64,000 nucleotides of DNA from Pachypanchax playfairii. Taxonomy: Eukaryota > Chordata > Actinopteri > Cyprinodontiformes > Aplocheilidae. Every line of letters begins with the position of its first letter. Position 1 is the first letter of the stretch. This document shows, in pieces, positions 1 through 12,658 of this stretch. The stretch covers positions 5,246,063-5,310,062 of the forward strand of contig SSNP01000006.1 of assembly GCA_006937955.1 (NCBI GenBank), read 5' to 3'. The notes under the pieces were generated by a model. The model searched no databases. It was not told the origin of the DNA and was given only the letters and a program-made list of their open reading frames with translations. Position numbers and translations under genes: made by a program.

Positions 1-3000
1 CAGATGCTTGTGTTTATTGTTGATAATGAGCAAGAACTTAGATGTTATTCATTTCCAGAGCGCTGATTACTTGATAGAAGGTCAAGAGTGCACCTTTTAT
101 ATGTCTTTTAACTGAAATCAGACCTTTGGTTAATGTCAGAAATAACATCCTTAATCAACTCAAAACCTGAGAAATGTAAGTGCAGCAGTGGATGTAAAGT
201 CCAGCTGTTTCCTCTTTATGCACACTTAATATAAAACCAGCAGTAGGTGCAGCGCTGAGCTGATAAGCCCGTCTTCAGAGTGTAAAGTAGTAAAATGCCC
301 TTAAAACTCATTAACAATCAGGCTCATATATCTTCAGGAATGTGACACTGATGGGTGTCTGGGAGGACAGATAAGGAGCAGGAATTAGGGGAAAGAAGAT
401 TTTCTCCCGAGGGATTTACACAAACACACACACACTGAGTTTTAACGCCCTCTAACAGTATTGATTATCCAGCTGTCTGACTGATTGAGAGCTAGATACA
501 GAAAAGCAGACATCAATAAAATCCTCTGGAAAACCTGAAGAGAGTTTAAAGACTCGGGTCCTTTCCAGCATCACATGAACATCATTATACAGCTGAATTA
601 TTCCAGAAACCCATTAAACGATGACAGAAACAGTAAAAAAGCTTTTTACAAGCTAATTTATTCAAGATTGCTTCTCTCAGAAGATTACAAATCTTCTAAA
701 AGATCAAAGTGCAAAAATCCAACAAATTAATGCTAAATGAAGCAAAATAAAAGTGTCACCATTTCCTTGATTGGTCATTTTCTCAGCTACAGATTAACTT
801 CTTTTTCCATTTGTGGTCATTTTTAGGAAACGTCTAATGTAATATCACATGCTTGAGTTGATAGATTTGCTTCTTATTGGTTGGAGCAAATGTTGTGAGG
901 CTGAGATGGAAACTGGCGTTCAGTGTGATTATGTCATTCTGATTAACAGCATCAGCTTTAATAACCAAAAACCAGAGAACAACTTTCACAGTTTTCAATC
1001 ATTTCCAACATGATAGAAAATCCAAAGTGAGATGTTTTTTTTCCCTGAGATGACACAATAATTAAGAAATGAAGAAACTGTTGTGTCGACTCAGAAAACA
1101 GCAAAGTTGTAGAACATCCTGATGACAGAGCTAACGCAGCGTTCTAAATCAATTCTCAAGAAACCTGCTCCAACCCTGCAGTTCTTTAGTCTTCAGATTT
1201 GATTTTTAAAGGGGAAACCCACAAAAATCCTGTTTAAGGTCTCTCTGCTGTTTGAAAAGGCTTTAGCTGATTCTTCTACATCACCAATATGTGTGATGAT
1301 GTAATCACCTGAGCTTTGGGATCACTGAATGATGAGATCAGCTAACAATATTTAATTTAAAAGCTTCAACGATCCACTATCAGGATAAAATGGCATTTCA
1401 GAATTCAGGGAAATTGCTTTTAGCTTCTCAGAGGATGCATGAAATGAAGCTATCCTCTAATATGAGATTACAGGCTCGGCTTGATCAGCCAAGCCTGCTG
1501 CCATAAAACCACCTGTACTGGATATCTACAAGAATCACAACTACAACTTGATTATATTATATATATATAGACATATTTATACACACACACGCAGGGTTTA
1601 AATGTATTTCTCTTTAATTCTACTCTACCTGCTCTTGTATTTAAGTTTCAGCCAGTAGTTCATCTAGTGCATGTGTAGATAGGTTTTATCACACAGCACA
1701 CCAACCCATTCAGAAATAGTACAGGAAGAGGGAGGATCAGCTGATAAATGTGTTTGCAGTGAAATAACTCGACGTCCTAAATGATGCAAAGAATCAGTGG
1801 GATGAAAGGAAGAGCGACGGATGAGAGAGAGGGATTCTGGGACAGAGGGAATCAACTAAGAAGAATATGCCGAGGCCAGAAGGGCGAGTTACACACGTGG
1901 ATAATGGACGGCACTCAGAGTTGAACATTTTAAGCAGAGCGTGAGGAAATGTGAAGATTGGGTGGAGCAAAGAGAACATCAGAGAGCAGGAATACTAAAA
2001 TACTGAGAGATAGAGAAAAAAAAAAAACAAATGTAAGCCCTGAGGATTAAGTTTCTCATTTCTCTTTGGGGAAGAATAGAAAAAAGAGGATTTCCACCTC
2101 CTATCCTCTCAGCTTTCCTTTGATATCTCGCTCTCTCTCTTTCTGTCTCATATTTTAATATCTCTAGTCCCTATTCATCATGCTGGAACAGACTCTGAGC
2201 TCACTAAAGCATGAATACACATGGCTAACCATAGATGGACACAAATCCCTCTCTCTTGCTCCCTTTTCCCCCTTTTTCTCACTACTTGGCAATTTCAGTT
2301 GATCTCTTCATTTTTTCCTCCACCATCATCTATTATCTGCTCCGTCATAATGTCACATGTTTGCCATGGACTTGAAAGCAGCATCAATTCTTTTTAGCCC
2401 GTCTCTTTGTTCTCCATCTGTGGCGGTTTGGCAGCTACGTAACTGTTGCAGTGGGCCAATAACACACCACGGCGCTCATCACTGCTGCGGTTGCTTTAAC
2501 GAGCATTGCTAATAAGATGAATGAGTTTCCCGCTGATCAGTTAATGGCACATTGAATGGTCCTCTGCAGAGTGCAGATTTATAGTTCTCAGAGCGTTCAC
2601 AAAGAAAATATTGAGCACAAGGGCGATGCTGTTTAAAACATTCAACAGATTAGTAAAAATGACTCATCAACACCTGCATACATGCTAGTGATGTTCTATA
2701 AAAACTGTTTTTACATTTAATTATCAACTTATAATAATTAAAAGCTGATGTTAGGCTTTAGATCAACTGTTAGAATTATCTGAACAATGTAATTAATGAT
2801 AAAAGTGAAGATCTTTCAGTGTGAGACGTGTTCTGGAAGCGGGTTCTGTCCATGTTTCCTATTCATTCCTTACAGTGTGGTTTGGATCTGCGTGTTCAGA
2901 TGTGTCCCGGTGCACGTGGGGATGAAAGTCTCTGATAGAATGAAAATCTGGATAACACGACTGCTGCTGCTGAAACTGGATAGAAAATAAACAGTTTTCA

Positions 3001-6000
3001 AGTGAAACTCTCATGCTGTTACGCAACCCTTTACTCCATCTTCCCCTTTCACTCCTTCTTTCAACACCTTTTCTAACTCGTATTGTTTCTTTTATGTGAC
3101 TGTGGTCATTCTGCTTCAAATCAAGCTCAGACATCTGGATTGTGATGCTGCCATTGCAAATCTGTGGGGAACAATGACAGCGTGACCCATTTTCTGTACT
3201 TACATTCTTGCAAATAGCTTCATTTATTGATAGGCTGTGCTGTCAAACGGGTGCCCAAGGCACCACTGGTACAAAGGAAAATAAATTGACTAAAGTATAA
3301 GAATCACAGTTTTTGCCAAGTCTACAAAACCTGCTACCTTTCTTTGTTTGTATTTTCTAAAGTCGAGACATCATGGCCTGCTATTTACTTAAAAAGAGCT
3401 CAGACGTTTGTGCAGAATCCTTCTTTATATTTGCTTTCTGTTTCCATATTTTCCCTCTTGTGATTATGTGGTGACTTCTTTTTGCCGTCCTACCTTTCTT
3501 CATTTTTTGTGGTCATCCATCCCTGTTCCTCAGGCCTTTGAGAATCTAAAGCATTTTATTTTCCTTCAGCCTCAAATCAATTCCAGATGCCACCGTTTCC
3601 TGCTTCATCTCTCTTCTCCCCCCTCTGAAGGGCCACAGAGCCAAACCACACACATACTCACAAACACACACTTTGGATTTTCCTTATTCCCAAAGCATGA
3701 ATTCCACAAAGTTTCCACCCCTTCCTAACTGTAGTCCAAGAGTTTAACCAAATGTCTCTTTCTGTCTGTCTTGGCTGACCATCTGATGCACTCATCTGTT
3801 TCTTTATCGGTTTTTTTCTTCTAGAATAAAAGGTATATTATCAGTGACAGTAAGCCCTCGGGCTGCGGACCCAATCAGCTCTTTATTTAAAACACTTCAT
3901 TATTCAGTTGGTGGTGATAACACCAGTCTGCATTTGATCAGGTCTTTTCTCCAAGTAGAGATAGTAGTTCAAGTAAAAAACTCAAATAAAAAGGATGAAG
4001 AACGACAATGAAACAAAACCTATAATGTTCTGCAGCACCACATAATTATCCATGTTCATTTTCTATTCCTGAGTATATTCTTGAAGTCTTCTGCAGTAAT
4101 TACAGTGTCAGTCTAACCCTGTATTGCAAAGCTATAATTTGCAATGTTGGATCCAACTGGACTGAGACAGAGAGGAGGAAGATGGAAAGAATGAGGGGGC
4201 TCATACAGGGAGAAAAGGGAAGGCTGGAAAAATTAGAAAATTAATAAAAAATATACAATTAAGAGAGAAACAGCAAAAACTGAGAGAAACAAAACTTTTA
4301 ATTAAGGGTCAAATAACATTGAAGTAGTCTCTATTTAAGTCATGTGTCTGCACATAAAGGAAAGTCAAATCTTTCCACAACATTACTCCTTTTTTACATT
4401 TTCAGTCTTTTAATTCTTCTGTCTGGTGTTGCTGAGATTAACTTTTATAATTAACTGTTATTGTGGAGTTCATCTCTGTGTTTGTGAGGAGTCACACAGT
4501 AAAAGCCCATGAAGAGGGTATTTCCATGCAAACTGAATGCCAATAAGCAGCGGTCAGCAGCCTAATTGGAGCTGCATTGTTTTGCCTGAAGCTTAGCGGC
4601 ATGTCATCAGCTCGCCTGTTGTTTTAATATCTATTCTGGTTGCTCATTTGTGGGCGCTGATTGGTTTGGTTCTTGTGCTTTTTTCAGCTCAGACTATTTC
4701 CTTATGAAGTTGAAGGCCAAATAAGGAACAGCTGATTGACGCTACGCAGCAGGAGCTTTTACCCTATTAGTGACATTTTTAAAAGTTTCATTGCATTGAA
4801 AATTTCTTTTATATCCCTTTTTTATAGTAGCAGTTTTATACAAGTTTTTTTAAAAGTTCTCCAAAACATTATTTCCATGTAAATGTTTTTAACTGAACAA
4901 ATGATAATTTAGGATGTTACCTGACAAACCATACAAGGTAATCACACTCTGTGTGGGGAATCACACTGGTTGAGTGTTGCCACCAATCTGTTCTTTTTGA
5001 ATGCACGAAGCATGAAATTATGCAGCTGTCATACTAGATGAACCACTATCACAATAATTCAGAACAACATCAACAAAAAGGAATAGTGTTTGTTAAAATG
5101 CACACAATGTTTTCCAAATGATGCTAAATAGTTCCCTCTGTCTCATTAGCAGGAAAAGTTTTCTGATTGCACATAATTTAACACAAATTGCATATTATTT
5201 TCATTCTAATTAGTGTGATTTTCAGTAAATGGGGACGGAAGTTAAAATGTGCAAAACCTAAAAGTTCTCAAAATACACGTGAATCTGGTTTTTGTTTATG
5301 AAATTAAGTTCTTTTAACCCATTCAGTCGAGTCTGTGTGTGAATCAGACTTTACAAATATAACAATGGTTAATTAGCTGGTAGCTTGGTGCAGAAATGTG
5401 TGTGCATGTTGTTTGTCATCTTCATTATTGGCCTTGTTCATTTTGCTGGGAACAAATTAGCATTCTACTCTCCAACATATCTGTTGTGCCTCAAGTATCA
5501 ATATGTTTTCACTCCAGGTAACAGAGACGTCGATCTACTAAGAAACATCATGTTCTGTGTTGTTCTTATGTAAAAATATAAAACACCAACATCCTGTTTT
5601 CATCTTATAATGTGACAGGATTTTGTTACAGTTGAAACTGTTAAATAAAATAAGTATTTTTTTTCAAATATAATAATATAATGTCAGTAAACAGCAGTAC
5701 AATGTGGTCACCTGACCTCCTACATCCTGAGAACTTTTCACTCCGTCATATTTTCATAAAAACATGATCTGCTCCCTGCATCAACTTTCCATTTGATTAT
5801 TCTGCTGGAATTGCAAACTCCTGAAAATCTAAAATGGTTTTAGCACAAGGAAAGATTTTTTATAAATGATGGAAACTTCAGGATTATTTTTCATGTAGCT
5901 GAACTGCATTAATGTCTCGTCAGCTCATTTCCCACAAATCTCAGATATGTTTCTAAGATTCTACTTTCCCATAAAATAGCATAAAAAGCAGGAATGTTTC

Positions 6001-6602
6001 CCTCCTCCCAGGCTAAATTGTCCATATATTTATTCTTCATCTGCACACAATGGCATATTTTTTCTAGTTAGAGACGCGTCTGTCTCCTGGATGCAAATAC
6101 CTGAGCTGATCCCTTCTAACGGTTCTCTTCATCAAAACACCTTCAGAGCTGCACGACACTAAGCACATTACCTTTACCTTGATAGATAACAGGTGACAGG
6201 ATTTAGTTTGGAATAATGCTCATCCATACTAAATGTATTTTCTGTTCATCTCTGCTTGGTTTTCCAGACGTCATGCTTCTATAACCGTGTAATTATCAGT
6301 CAGTAATTACAGTCTTGTGCAGACATGTCATGTATCTTGGATGGAGCTTTCTACTGTTTTACTCTTTTCCCAAACATTTTTATCAGAGGCAAATACCTGA
6401 CAGTACTAAGAACCATAAATATTTACTTTTTATGGTAATTGAGCTCCATTTTAATAATGTAAGTTTCATATATGGATGATAAACAGCACTGGAACATTCT
6501 CATTCATTCATTTTCATGTAAATGGTACTAATGGTGCTTAAATGAAACATAATAAGCATAATAATGGTTAAACACTTGAATACACAAGTTTTCTAGATTT
6601 AT

Positions 6603-6670
6603 GTCACTGTGGGGACCAAAAGCTGACTGATGGGGACTTTATCTGCTGCATGGGGTTAAAACTTGACTTT
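6603..6670 (+). mobile_element. Possible interspersed repeat fragment with GTGGGGACC blocks
   Basis: GTCACTGTGGGGACCAAAAG and ATGGGGACTTTATCTGCTG, then GGGTTAAAACTTGAC, resemble a fish repeat with spaced GGGGAC blocks that is often found next to (TG)n tracts. A (TG)27 lies about 270 bp downstream. Recognition is from memory and weak. Confidence 0.35.
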
Positions 6671-6932
6671 AGACATAGAATAAGAATATAAAATATGTTT
6701 TTAATGGGAAACATTTTAACATAGAAGCTAGCGATGCAAATGAACAGAGACAGACCCGTGTTTGTGTGTGCACGGGCGTGCGCATGTTTGTGTGTGTGTA
6801 AAAATAGCAGACTGGGTCTTGTGGGTGGTAATTAGTACTTGAATTTTACTAATGGCTTAATAGAAATGAGCAGCTATTACAAGTACTCACAGAGACACAC
6901 ACAGAGCAAAGACCTACTTTACAGTAACTATG

Positions 6933-6934
<2 letters not shown>

Positions 6935-6989
<55 letters not shown>
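6935..6989. repeat. (TG)n microsatellite, about 27 copies
   Basis: Uninterrupted TG dinucleotides, followed by TCAGAG. Confidence 0.98.
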
Positions 6990-6990
<1 letters not shown>

Positions 6991-8720
6991 AGAGTTGCTA
7001 GCCTCTCATTAATACCTATTTTCATGAATGCTGAGAAAGCTTTGTGGTTCTCTCATTGAAATTACCTCACCGTGCACACAATCACACACACACTAACTTC
7101 TATTAGTTCCTCTAATTGAAAGGCAATTAAGCTTCAGGTTTCGTGGTGTGAGCTAAACGCTGGGTGTCTGTTTTCAGCACCGCTCTGTTTTTAAGCTTTT
7201 ACCAGACCACAAAGAGCCGGCCACCGAAACAAGATACACAAAGTGAACTTTAATACACTGACTGTCGGTCTTTGTGCCTTTCAAATTTCTGTGTCCTTCC
7301 AACAATGTTTTGTTTAGTGGTTCCTTTTTTAAATTATTTTTGGTTCATAATTTTTAATAATCACATGTTGTATTATTTTTTTAATAATACCACCTTCATT
7401 TAAAACTTATTTGGTGAATAATTCTTATAATTTCTCACAAGTTAGTTTAACATTTCCTGTTAATGTTTTTATTAACATCCTCCTTTCTTTCTGTTTTATA
7501 TCATTCCATCTGTACGTCAGTGTATTAACATATGGAACAAATATAAAACTGTTTAATGTTATGCTTCTCTTATAGAGAACATCAGGATATTTTTCCTATA
7601 ACAGAATGTATCTGACTCTTTTTTCATTCCTGCAGAAACATAAAAAATGACATCTGATTTAAATATAAATATAGAAAGTTCTACAGTTTGGTTCTAGTAT
7701 CGATCTACTTTTGATTAGTAAACGTTTAAATGACTTAGACTGAAAGATAAAAATTATATCATTTAATGATCTTAACCCAACTTGAAATCTGTGAAATCAT
7801 AAACATCTATTACACTTTATGTTAGCTAATTTACATTTTGGTTGTTTTTAAATTTCTCATAAATGCTTTGGATGATTTTAAATGTTTATATGGAAGAATA
7901 CCTGCAAATCTTTAAAACTTTAACTAATTTAATTAACCTTTACATGAATAAACTAGAAAGAAATGAGCTCATATCCATTTATATTTCAGAAATATAACTG
8001 ACTGGAGTACTACAGTGGAGTCTATGGTTGATATTTAATAAATAGATCTGGTTTGAATTAGAAACTATTTGTTTTGCTCATTGTAGCTTGACTGTTTTAT
8101 TATTTCAGATATTCTTCTTTTAAAGTGTTCTGATCTGCAGATTTGTGCATTTACAACTCAGAGTTGTTTTTGTGACAAGCACAAGTAAAGATACAGACCA
8201 TGAGAACACAAACTAGATGAAGGTCACCCTCAAGCTTCACATGGAAACTAAACCTGTTTGTTTTGAGCCGTTACTTAAAAAAATGTAGAAAAAAGCAAAA
8301 GTTCAGACAAAACAATCTATAAAACTCCTGCAGTGCTTGAAAACAGTGTGAAAAACAGTCTAACTATATGAGGAGTGTTAACCCTTCTGTCTCCGTCTTC
8401 TCTCTTCACTACAAATCTTTTATTCCTTCTGGACAACTTGATCACACAAAGTATTATATAACAGTTTTTTGGTTTCACCCCTTGACACAAAGTGTATGTC
8501 AGAAATACAGGATATATATCACATTCATATATTATTAAATAAACCTTTGGTGTCTTTTGATCTATTTAGAAAAAAGAAAGTTTGACTTGAGAAACGGGAA
8601 AATAAAAGGTTGAGGCAGTTTTCTTTTTGTATATACTTCTAAAGTATTTTCCTAAGTTATTTTAATGGCTCCTGTTGCAGGTTTGGCTCACTGAGGAGAA
8701 AGTAATGAAAGCCAAATCCA

Positions 8721-8746
8721 GAGAGAGAGAGAGAGAGAGAGAGAGA
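8721..8746. repeat. (GA)13 microsatellite
   Basis: Uninterrupted GA repeat. It creates small reading frames on both strands that have no other support. Confidence 0.97.
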
Positions 8747-9690
8747 CCAGCAGAGGAAACACAAAGAGAAGGAAGCGGTAGGGTCAGATGGAGCAGAGCA
8801 GCCCGTTCTTGTTGTTTAATGGAAACAGGCAAGAAAGGTCTCCCACATGTCCAAGACACAGGAAAAACTGTGAAATATTAATGTTTCATCTTTATGAAAT
8901 ATTTTAGATCCCATAACGACCTCAAGTAAATTTTTAAAAGGTCAATTTGTCTTGTTTCATGTTTTTTAAGGCATCAGAATCCAGCAGGTTCTGTTGCCTT
9001 CAAGTTTTCAACCAGACTGAAGCTTCAGAAACACATTTAGATCCAAAGATTCTGTTCAGATTTACTTCCTGAAGAAGTAAGTGTTTGTAAGAAGTGTTTG
9101 TTAATATTTATCTTGAACAAATTCCATTACGTGGAACATGTTACAGTTTGTGAACAGAAACTTAAATCAGCATCTCAGGGGAAAATTTGCTTGATAAAAG
9201 GATGTGGACAGAAAAAATAAATCTTTGCACTCCAAGATGCCTTTTTTATTTTTGTTATTATTTGTTTTGTTGTTTTTCCCCGGGCTGTTTGTTTGTTTAA
9301 TTCCTTTTATCTGATATATTCATTGGAAACCTTCAGAGCTAAAACAATCATCTGTTTAATCTGTCTTAAATACAGTTTTTAGTTTTAGAGTTAATTTGTT
9401 CAGTTTGAGAATCTTTATTCAGAACAAAAGAAGAATTTGTCTAATCTCAGCTGTTTTAGGTAAATGTAAATAAAACCCATATGTGTCCTTATTGTTGACT
9501 AGAAACATAACCAGTAGCATGTGAGGCTCATCAAACAGATATTTATTTTTAACCCCAATGCCCCAAACACACACACAGACAAACTGTGTGTGTCCAGATG
9601 ATGTTAGCTAATGAATCACAGTTGTCTACTCAAGTACTTGACTCATGGATTCACAGCATCGCTTCAAACCCAGGGGAAAAGCTTGTATAT

Positions 9691-9691
<1 letters not shown>

Positions 9692-9740
<49 letters not shown>
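9692..9740. repeat. (CA)n microsatellite, about 24 copies
   Basis: Uninterrupted CA dinucleotides between TATG and CTGTTCTC. Confidence 0.98.
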
Positions 9741-9742
<2 letters not shown>

Positions 9743-12258
9743 TTCTCTAGTCTAATGTGACTCTTGAGTCATGTATTCAGACAGAGGAAGTCGTCTAGCC
9801 AAAAGGCATGCTAACCCTCGGGAGTCATTATCACTGTCTGTTTCTTTGTTTCTGCTTCGGTCTGTTGCTCCATCAAGCTTTAGAAATACACATGTACATG
9901 TGAACAGCATATATGATGTTGTCTTTCTGTTTTTAAACTAACAAGGAGTTCTTACAGAACAACTTCAGCATATCGACTTGCATTAAAATACTTTGAAATG
10001 TTGCAGTGGGTCAAGATCAGTTATAATAAGTTGCCATTTTATTCATAGACATGCACTTTGCTTTATGTTGTAACCTGGATACATCGAAGATACTGAAAGA
10101 AATTGGCTGTTTCGTTTTAGAACAGAACATTTTAAAATCTGACAGCCTCTAAAGAAAAGGAGAAAAAAGTGACCGAATGCTGTCAAAAGTTCCAACGAGC
10201 GTTCTGTATTAGCTTTGAAATATTTTTATAGAAAGCTCCTGATTATTAGCTGAGAGGTGTCAACACAAGAAAAAAACTACTTTAATTAGGAAGTCATAAT
10301 ATTTGTTTCATTTTTATTAACAAATTAAACAAATCTTATCAAATGTGTGTAAACAGAAACCAAAGTGGCAGAAATATTCAGTTTTTATCACCCAAACGTC
10401 TGTGAAATTAGTCAGCGAGGTTCTTTGACAGTGAGGTTGTTCCTGCAAGTCACTCCCAGTCCCACTGGACACGCTGGAGATTTCACTCCATGCATCAGTC
10501 TTTTTATTCATTATTAATGTTGCTCTCTTTTCTCTGTGTATTAATGTGTTTGACTTTGCACATATCACATCTTTTTCTGTCAATTAGTGGAAGAAGGAAT
10601 CAGGCTGGAAGAGAAATTATTTGAATTTAGAAGTTTCATATTTACAAGTGAAATAATGTAAAAAATCATTTGACACACACCAGACTAGAAACCTGTTAAC
10701 AGCTTCTGCACACCAGGTGTCAGATATGTACTAGAACACTTCAGATAATGAACTGATGCTTTAAATTGTTGTGCAGAGCTAAATGCTAAATGTATGTGAA
10801 TTTTAAAGATGCGTTCAAAAATCTGGATTTTTCTTTGTTCTTGACATTATTCTCCAGGCTAAGACCCAGTTCTTCTTCTGCAGTAACGGCAGTAACCAGA
10901 GAGCTCACCTTAACAACTAGATCCATTAAAGATGGACACAACATCTATAACTGACTCTTAATCACTGATCATAAGAATAATTAGTCATATGATGCTAAGA
11001 ACACGTCAAAGCAGCCTGATCATGTGATGAACAGGAACCAATGAGTCTCTGAGGAACATTTCTATTATTTAAGATTTTAAAAACTCAGACATGTTTTTTT
11101 TTACATCAGCAAACAAGTGTTAGAATCAAACAAAGATAGTTAGTTGCAACAAATGATTTTTTAGTGATTTGTGTGCAGAATCATTTTAAGGTTTAAATGT
11201 TCTCTATTAGAACCGCAGGGAGGATGTTAGAGGGTATGAAGCTGTTACATCAGACAGATCTGGAAGCTCATGTTTCATTTGACAGAGTTCATCTGGACTC
11301 ACTCATGTTCAAATCCTTAAACGAGCCAATCAGAAGGCTTTAACTGTTACTGACAGCGTTTGCTACTGCACTAATTGCATTGCTCTGATTGGTTGTAATT
11401 CTACCTGCTGCATCTAAACATGTCTGTCATTTAAGATCTGTTATATAGTTATATTAGAATGTTGGATTACAATACTGAATACATCAAAAACACAGTGAAT
11501 ACATACTTATACAAACTTACACTGATTTTATTCAAATGCATTGAGGTTAATAAAAAGGTTCTATAATCATGTCATCTTTCTGCCCAAAATCCAACATTTA
11601 TTTCAAGTAACTGCAGATAAGATGCAGCATATTTACATGATAAAGACAACTAAATTATTCTCATTGTTTATTCAGCCTAAGTCACAGTAACAAAACACTT
11701 AAAAATATTTTAAAAGTTCTGTTAATTTATTCAAAAGCATGACTTTTGAATAAATTGCATTGACTTTATTCTAGTGTTTCTAGTCATGTAGCCAAGCAAC
11801 ATTTCACTTCACAGCTCAGGGCTGATGAACATGTTGAGTTTTGTAGAGATCAGATTTTGTCCCATTACTGCTGATTCAGTCTCAGAGTCTCAGACGCTTC
11901 ATCATCAACTCTGTTTCCAGTTAAACAGACTAAACTGGGAATAATGTGAGCAGTGCAGTACACAGAGTAACAAAGACTGACTTGATGTCATGTGCACTGT
12001 CCATTCAGCACACAGTCTGTTGCTAATTAAATTAAAGCTAATGGGTTTACGAACAACACTGTCTGTATAATTAGTACATTGTCCTAATTAACTCCACAAT
12101 CACTTATAGGCCAGACTCCATTTATAAGTTTTTCATTGATCTGTTGTGCATTTCACCATGAATATGTTCAATTAAATATTTGTTTTAATTCTAATAATTT
12201 TTCTGTCATTAAACAAATAATGTTATTGACAAAACTGCTTTTTTCTGCTTTTTTATAG

Positions 12259-12507
12259 GCGTTTTTACCAGAAGACACAAGAACTAACATTTTGGAAAAC
12301 AGACAGAAGAAAGAAGATAGAGAGTGAAGTGGAAGACGGTGATGAGTATCTGCAGCAACAAATCCACGTCTCCACAGATGAACTAGTGAATTCTTAAACA
12401 TTCTGTTTGTTAAAAAGAAAAGCTGATAAAGCCTCAGAGGGAACGGAGCTCCACTGAGTGGATCAAGAAAGTTGGAGTAAAGTGCACCCTTGCTCAGGTG
12501 GAGCAAG
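12259..12507 (+). other. cdh11: 5' UTR part of the first coding exon
   Basis: A pyrimidine-rich tract ending in TTTTTTATAG (AG at 12257-12258) is a credible splice acceptor, so the start-codon exon probably begins at 12259. From there to the ATG at 12508 the sequence is non-coding. It contains one short upstream reading frame (12342-12386, 14 codons plus TAG). Human CDH11 has non-coding 5' exons, so promoter and first exon(s) may lie upstream, possibly outside the window. The exon start is inferred from the splice-site pattern only. Confidence 0.5.
12342..12386 (+). other. Short upstream reading frame in the cdh11 leader
   Basis: ATG at 12342 opens 14 codons (MSICSNKSTSPQMN) and ends at TAG 12384-12386, 121 nt before the main ATG. 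It is the first ATG after the inferred exon start at 12259. If the leader is as inferred, it could reduce main-frame initiation. Its context (GTGATGA) has G at -3. Confidence 0.35.
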
Positions 12508-12658
12508 ATGGCAGTGTTGATAGTAAAGCACCAGGGTTTGGGCCTGCTGAGGGGCCTTCTGGTGCTGCTGGGAGTTTCTGTGCTCTGCAGCGTTGCATTA
12601 GGGACGAGGAAAGGACATGCATCACTGGATCACAGGAGCCATAGACACAAACATCCAG
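12508..12658 (+). CDS. cdh11: cdh11 coding exon 1: signal peptide and start of propeptide
   Basis: The ATG at 12508 sits in AAGATGG, with A at -3 and G at +4, a good vertebrate initiation context. It encodes residues 1-50 plus one base. A basic N-terminus and a leucine-rich hydrophobic core are followed by a His/Arg-rich stretch (HRSHRHKHP). The exon ends CCAG with donor GTAGGA at 12659. An in-frame TTG at 12490 extends the open frame but is not a plausible start. Confidence 0.9.

Larger units (their letters stand above)
1..12258. other. Non-coding sequence upstream of the first coding exon
   Basis: AT-rich sequence without a supportable coding exon on either strand; the open frames here are short and show no domain wording. 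It holds the (TG)n, (GA)n and (CA)n microsatellites, one possible interspersed repeat near 6603 and a short AT-alternating run at about 1551-1569. The cdh11 promoter or non-coding first exons may lie here, but I cannot place them. Stretches 2420-2575, 4530-4690 and 12005-12115 are less simple in composition and dense in TAAT/ATTA motifs. They are possible conserved elements, by impression only. Confidence 0.7.

Noticed and set aside
8662..8881. Two small frames around the (GA)n tract with RERERERE or SLSLSLSL runs
   Set aside because: Dinucleotide-repeat translation with no other coding support.
12490..12507. Extension of the cadherin start to an in-frame TTG at 12490
   Set aside because: The ATG at 12508 has a good initiation context and gives a normal signal peptide.
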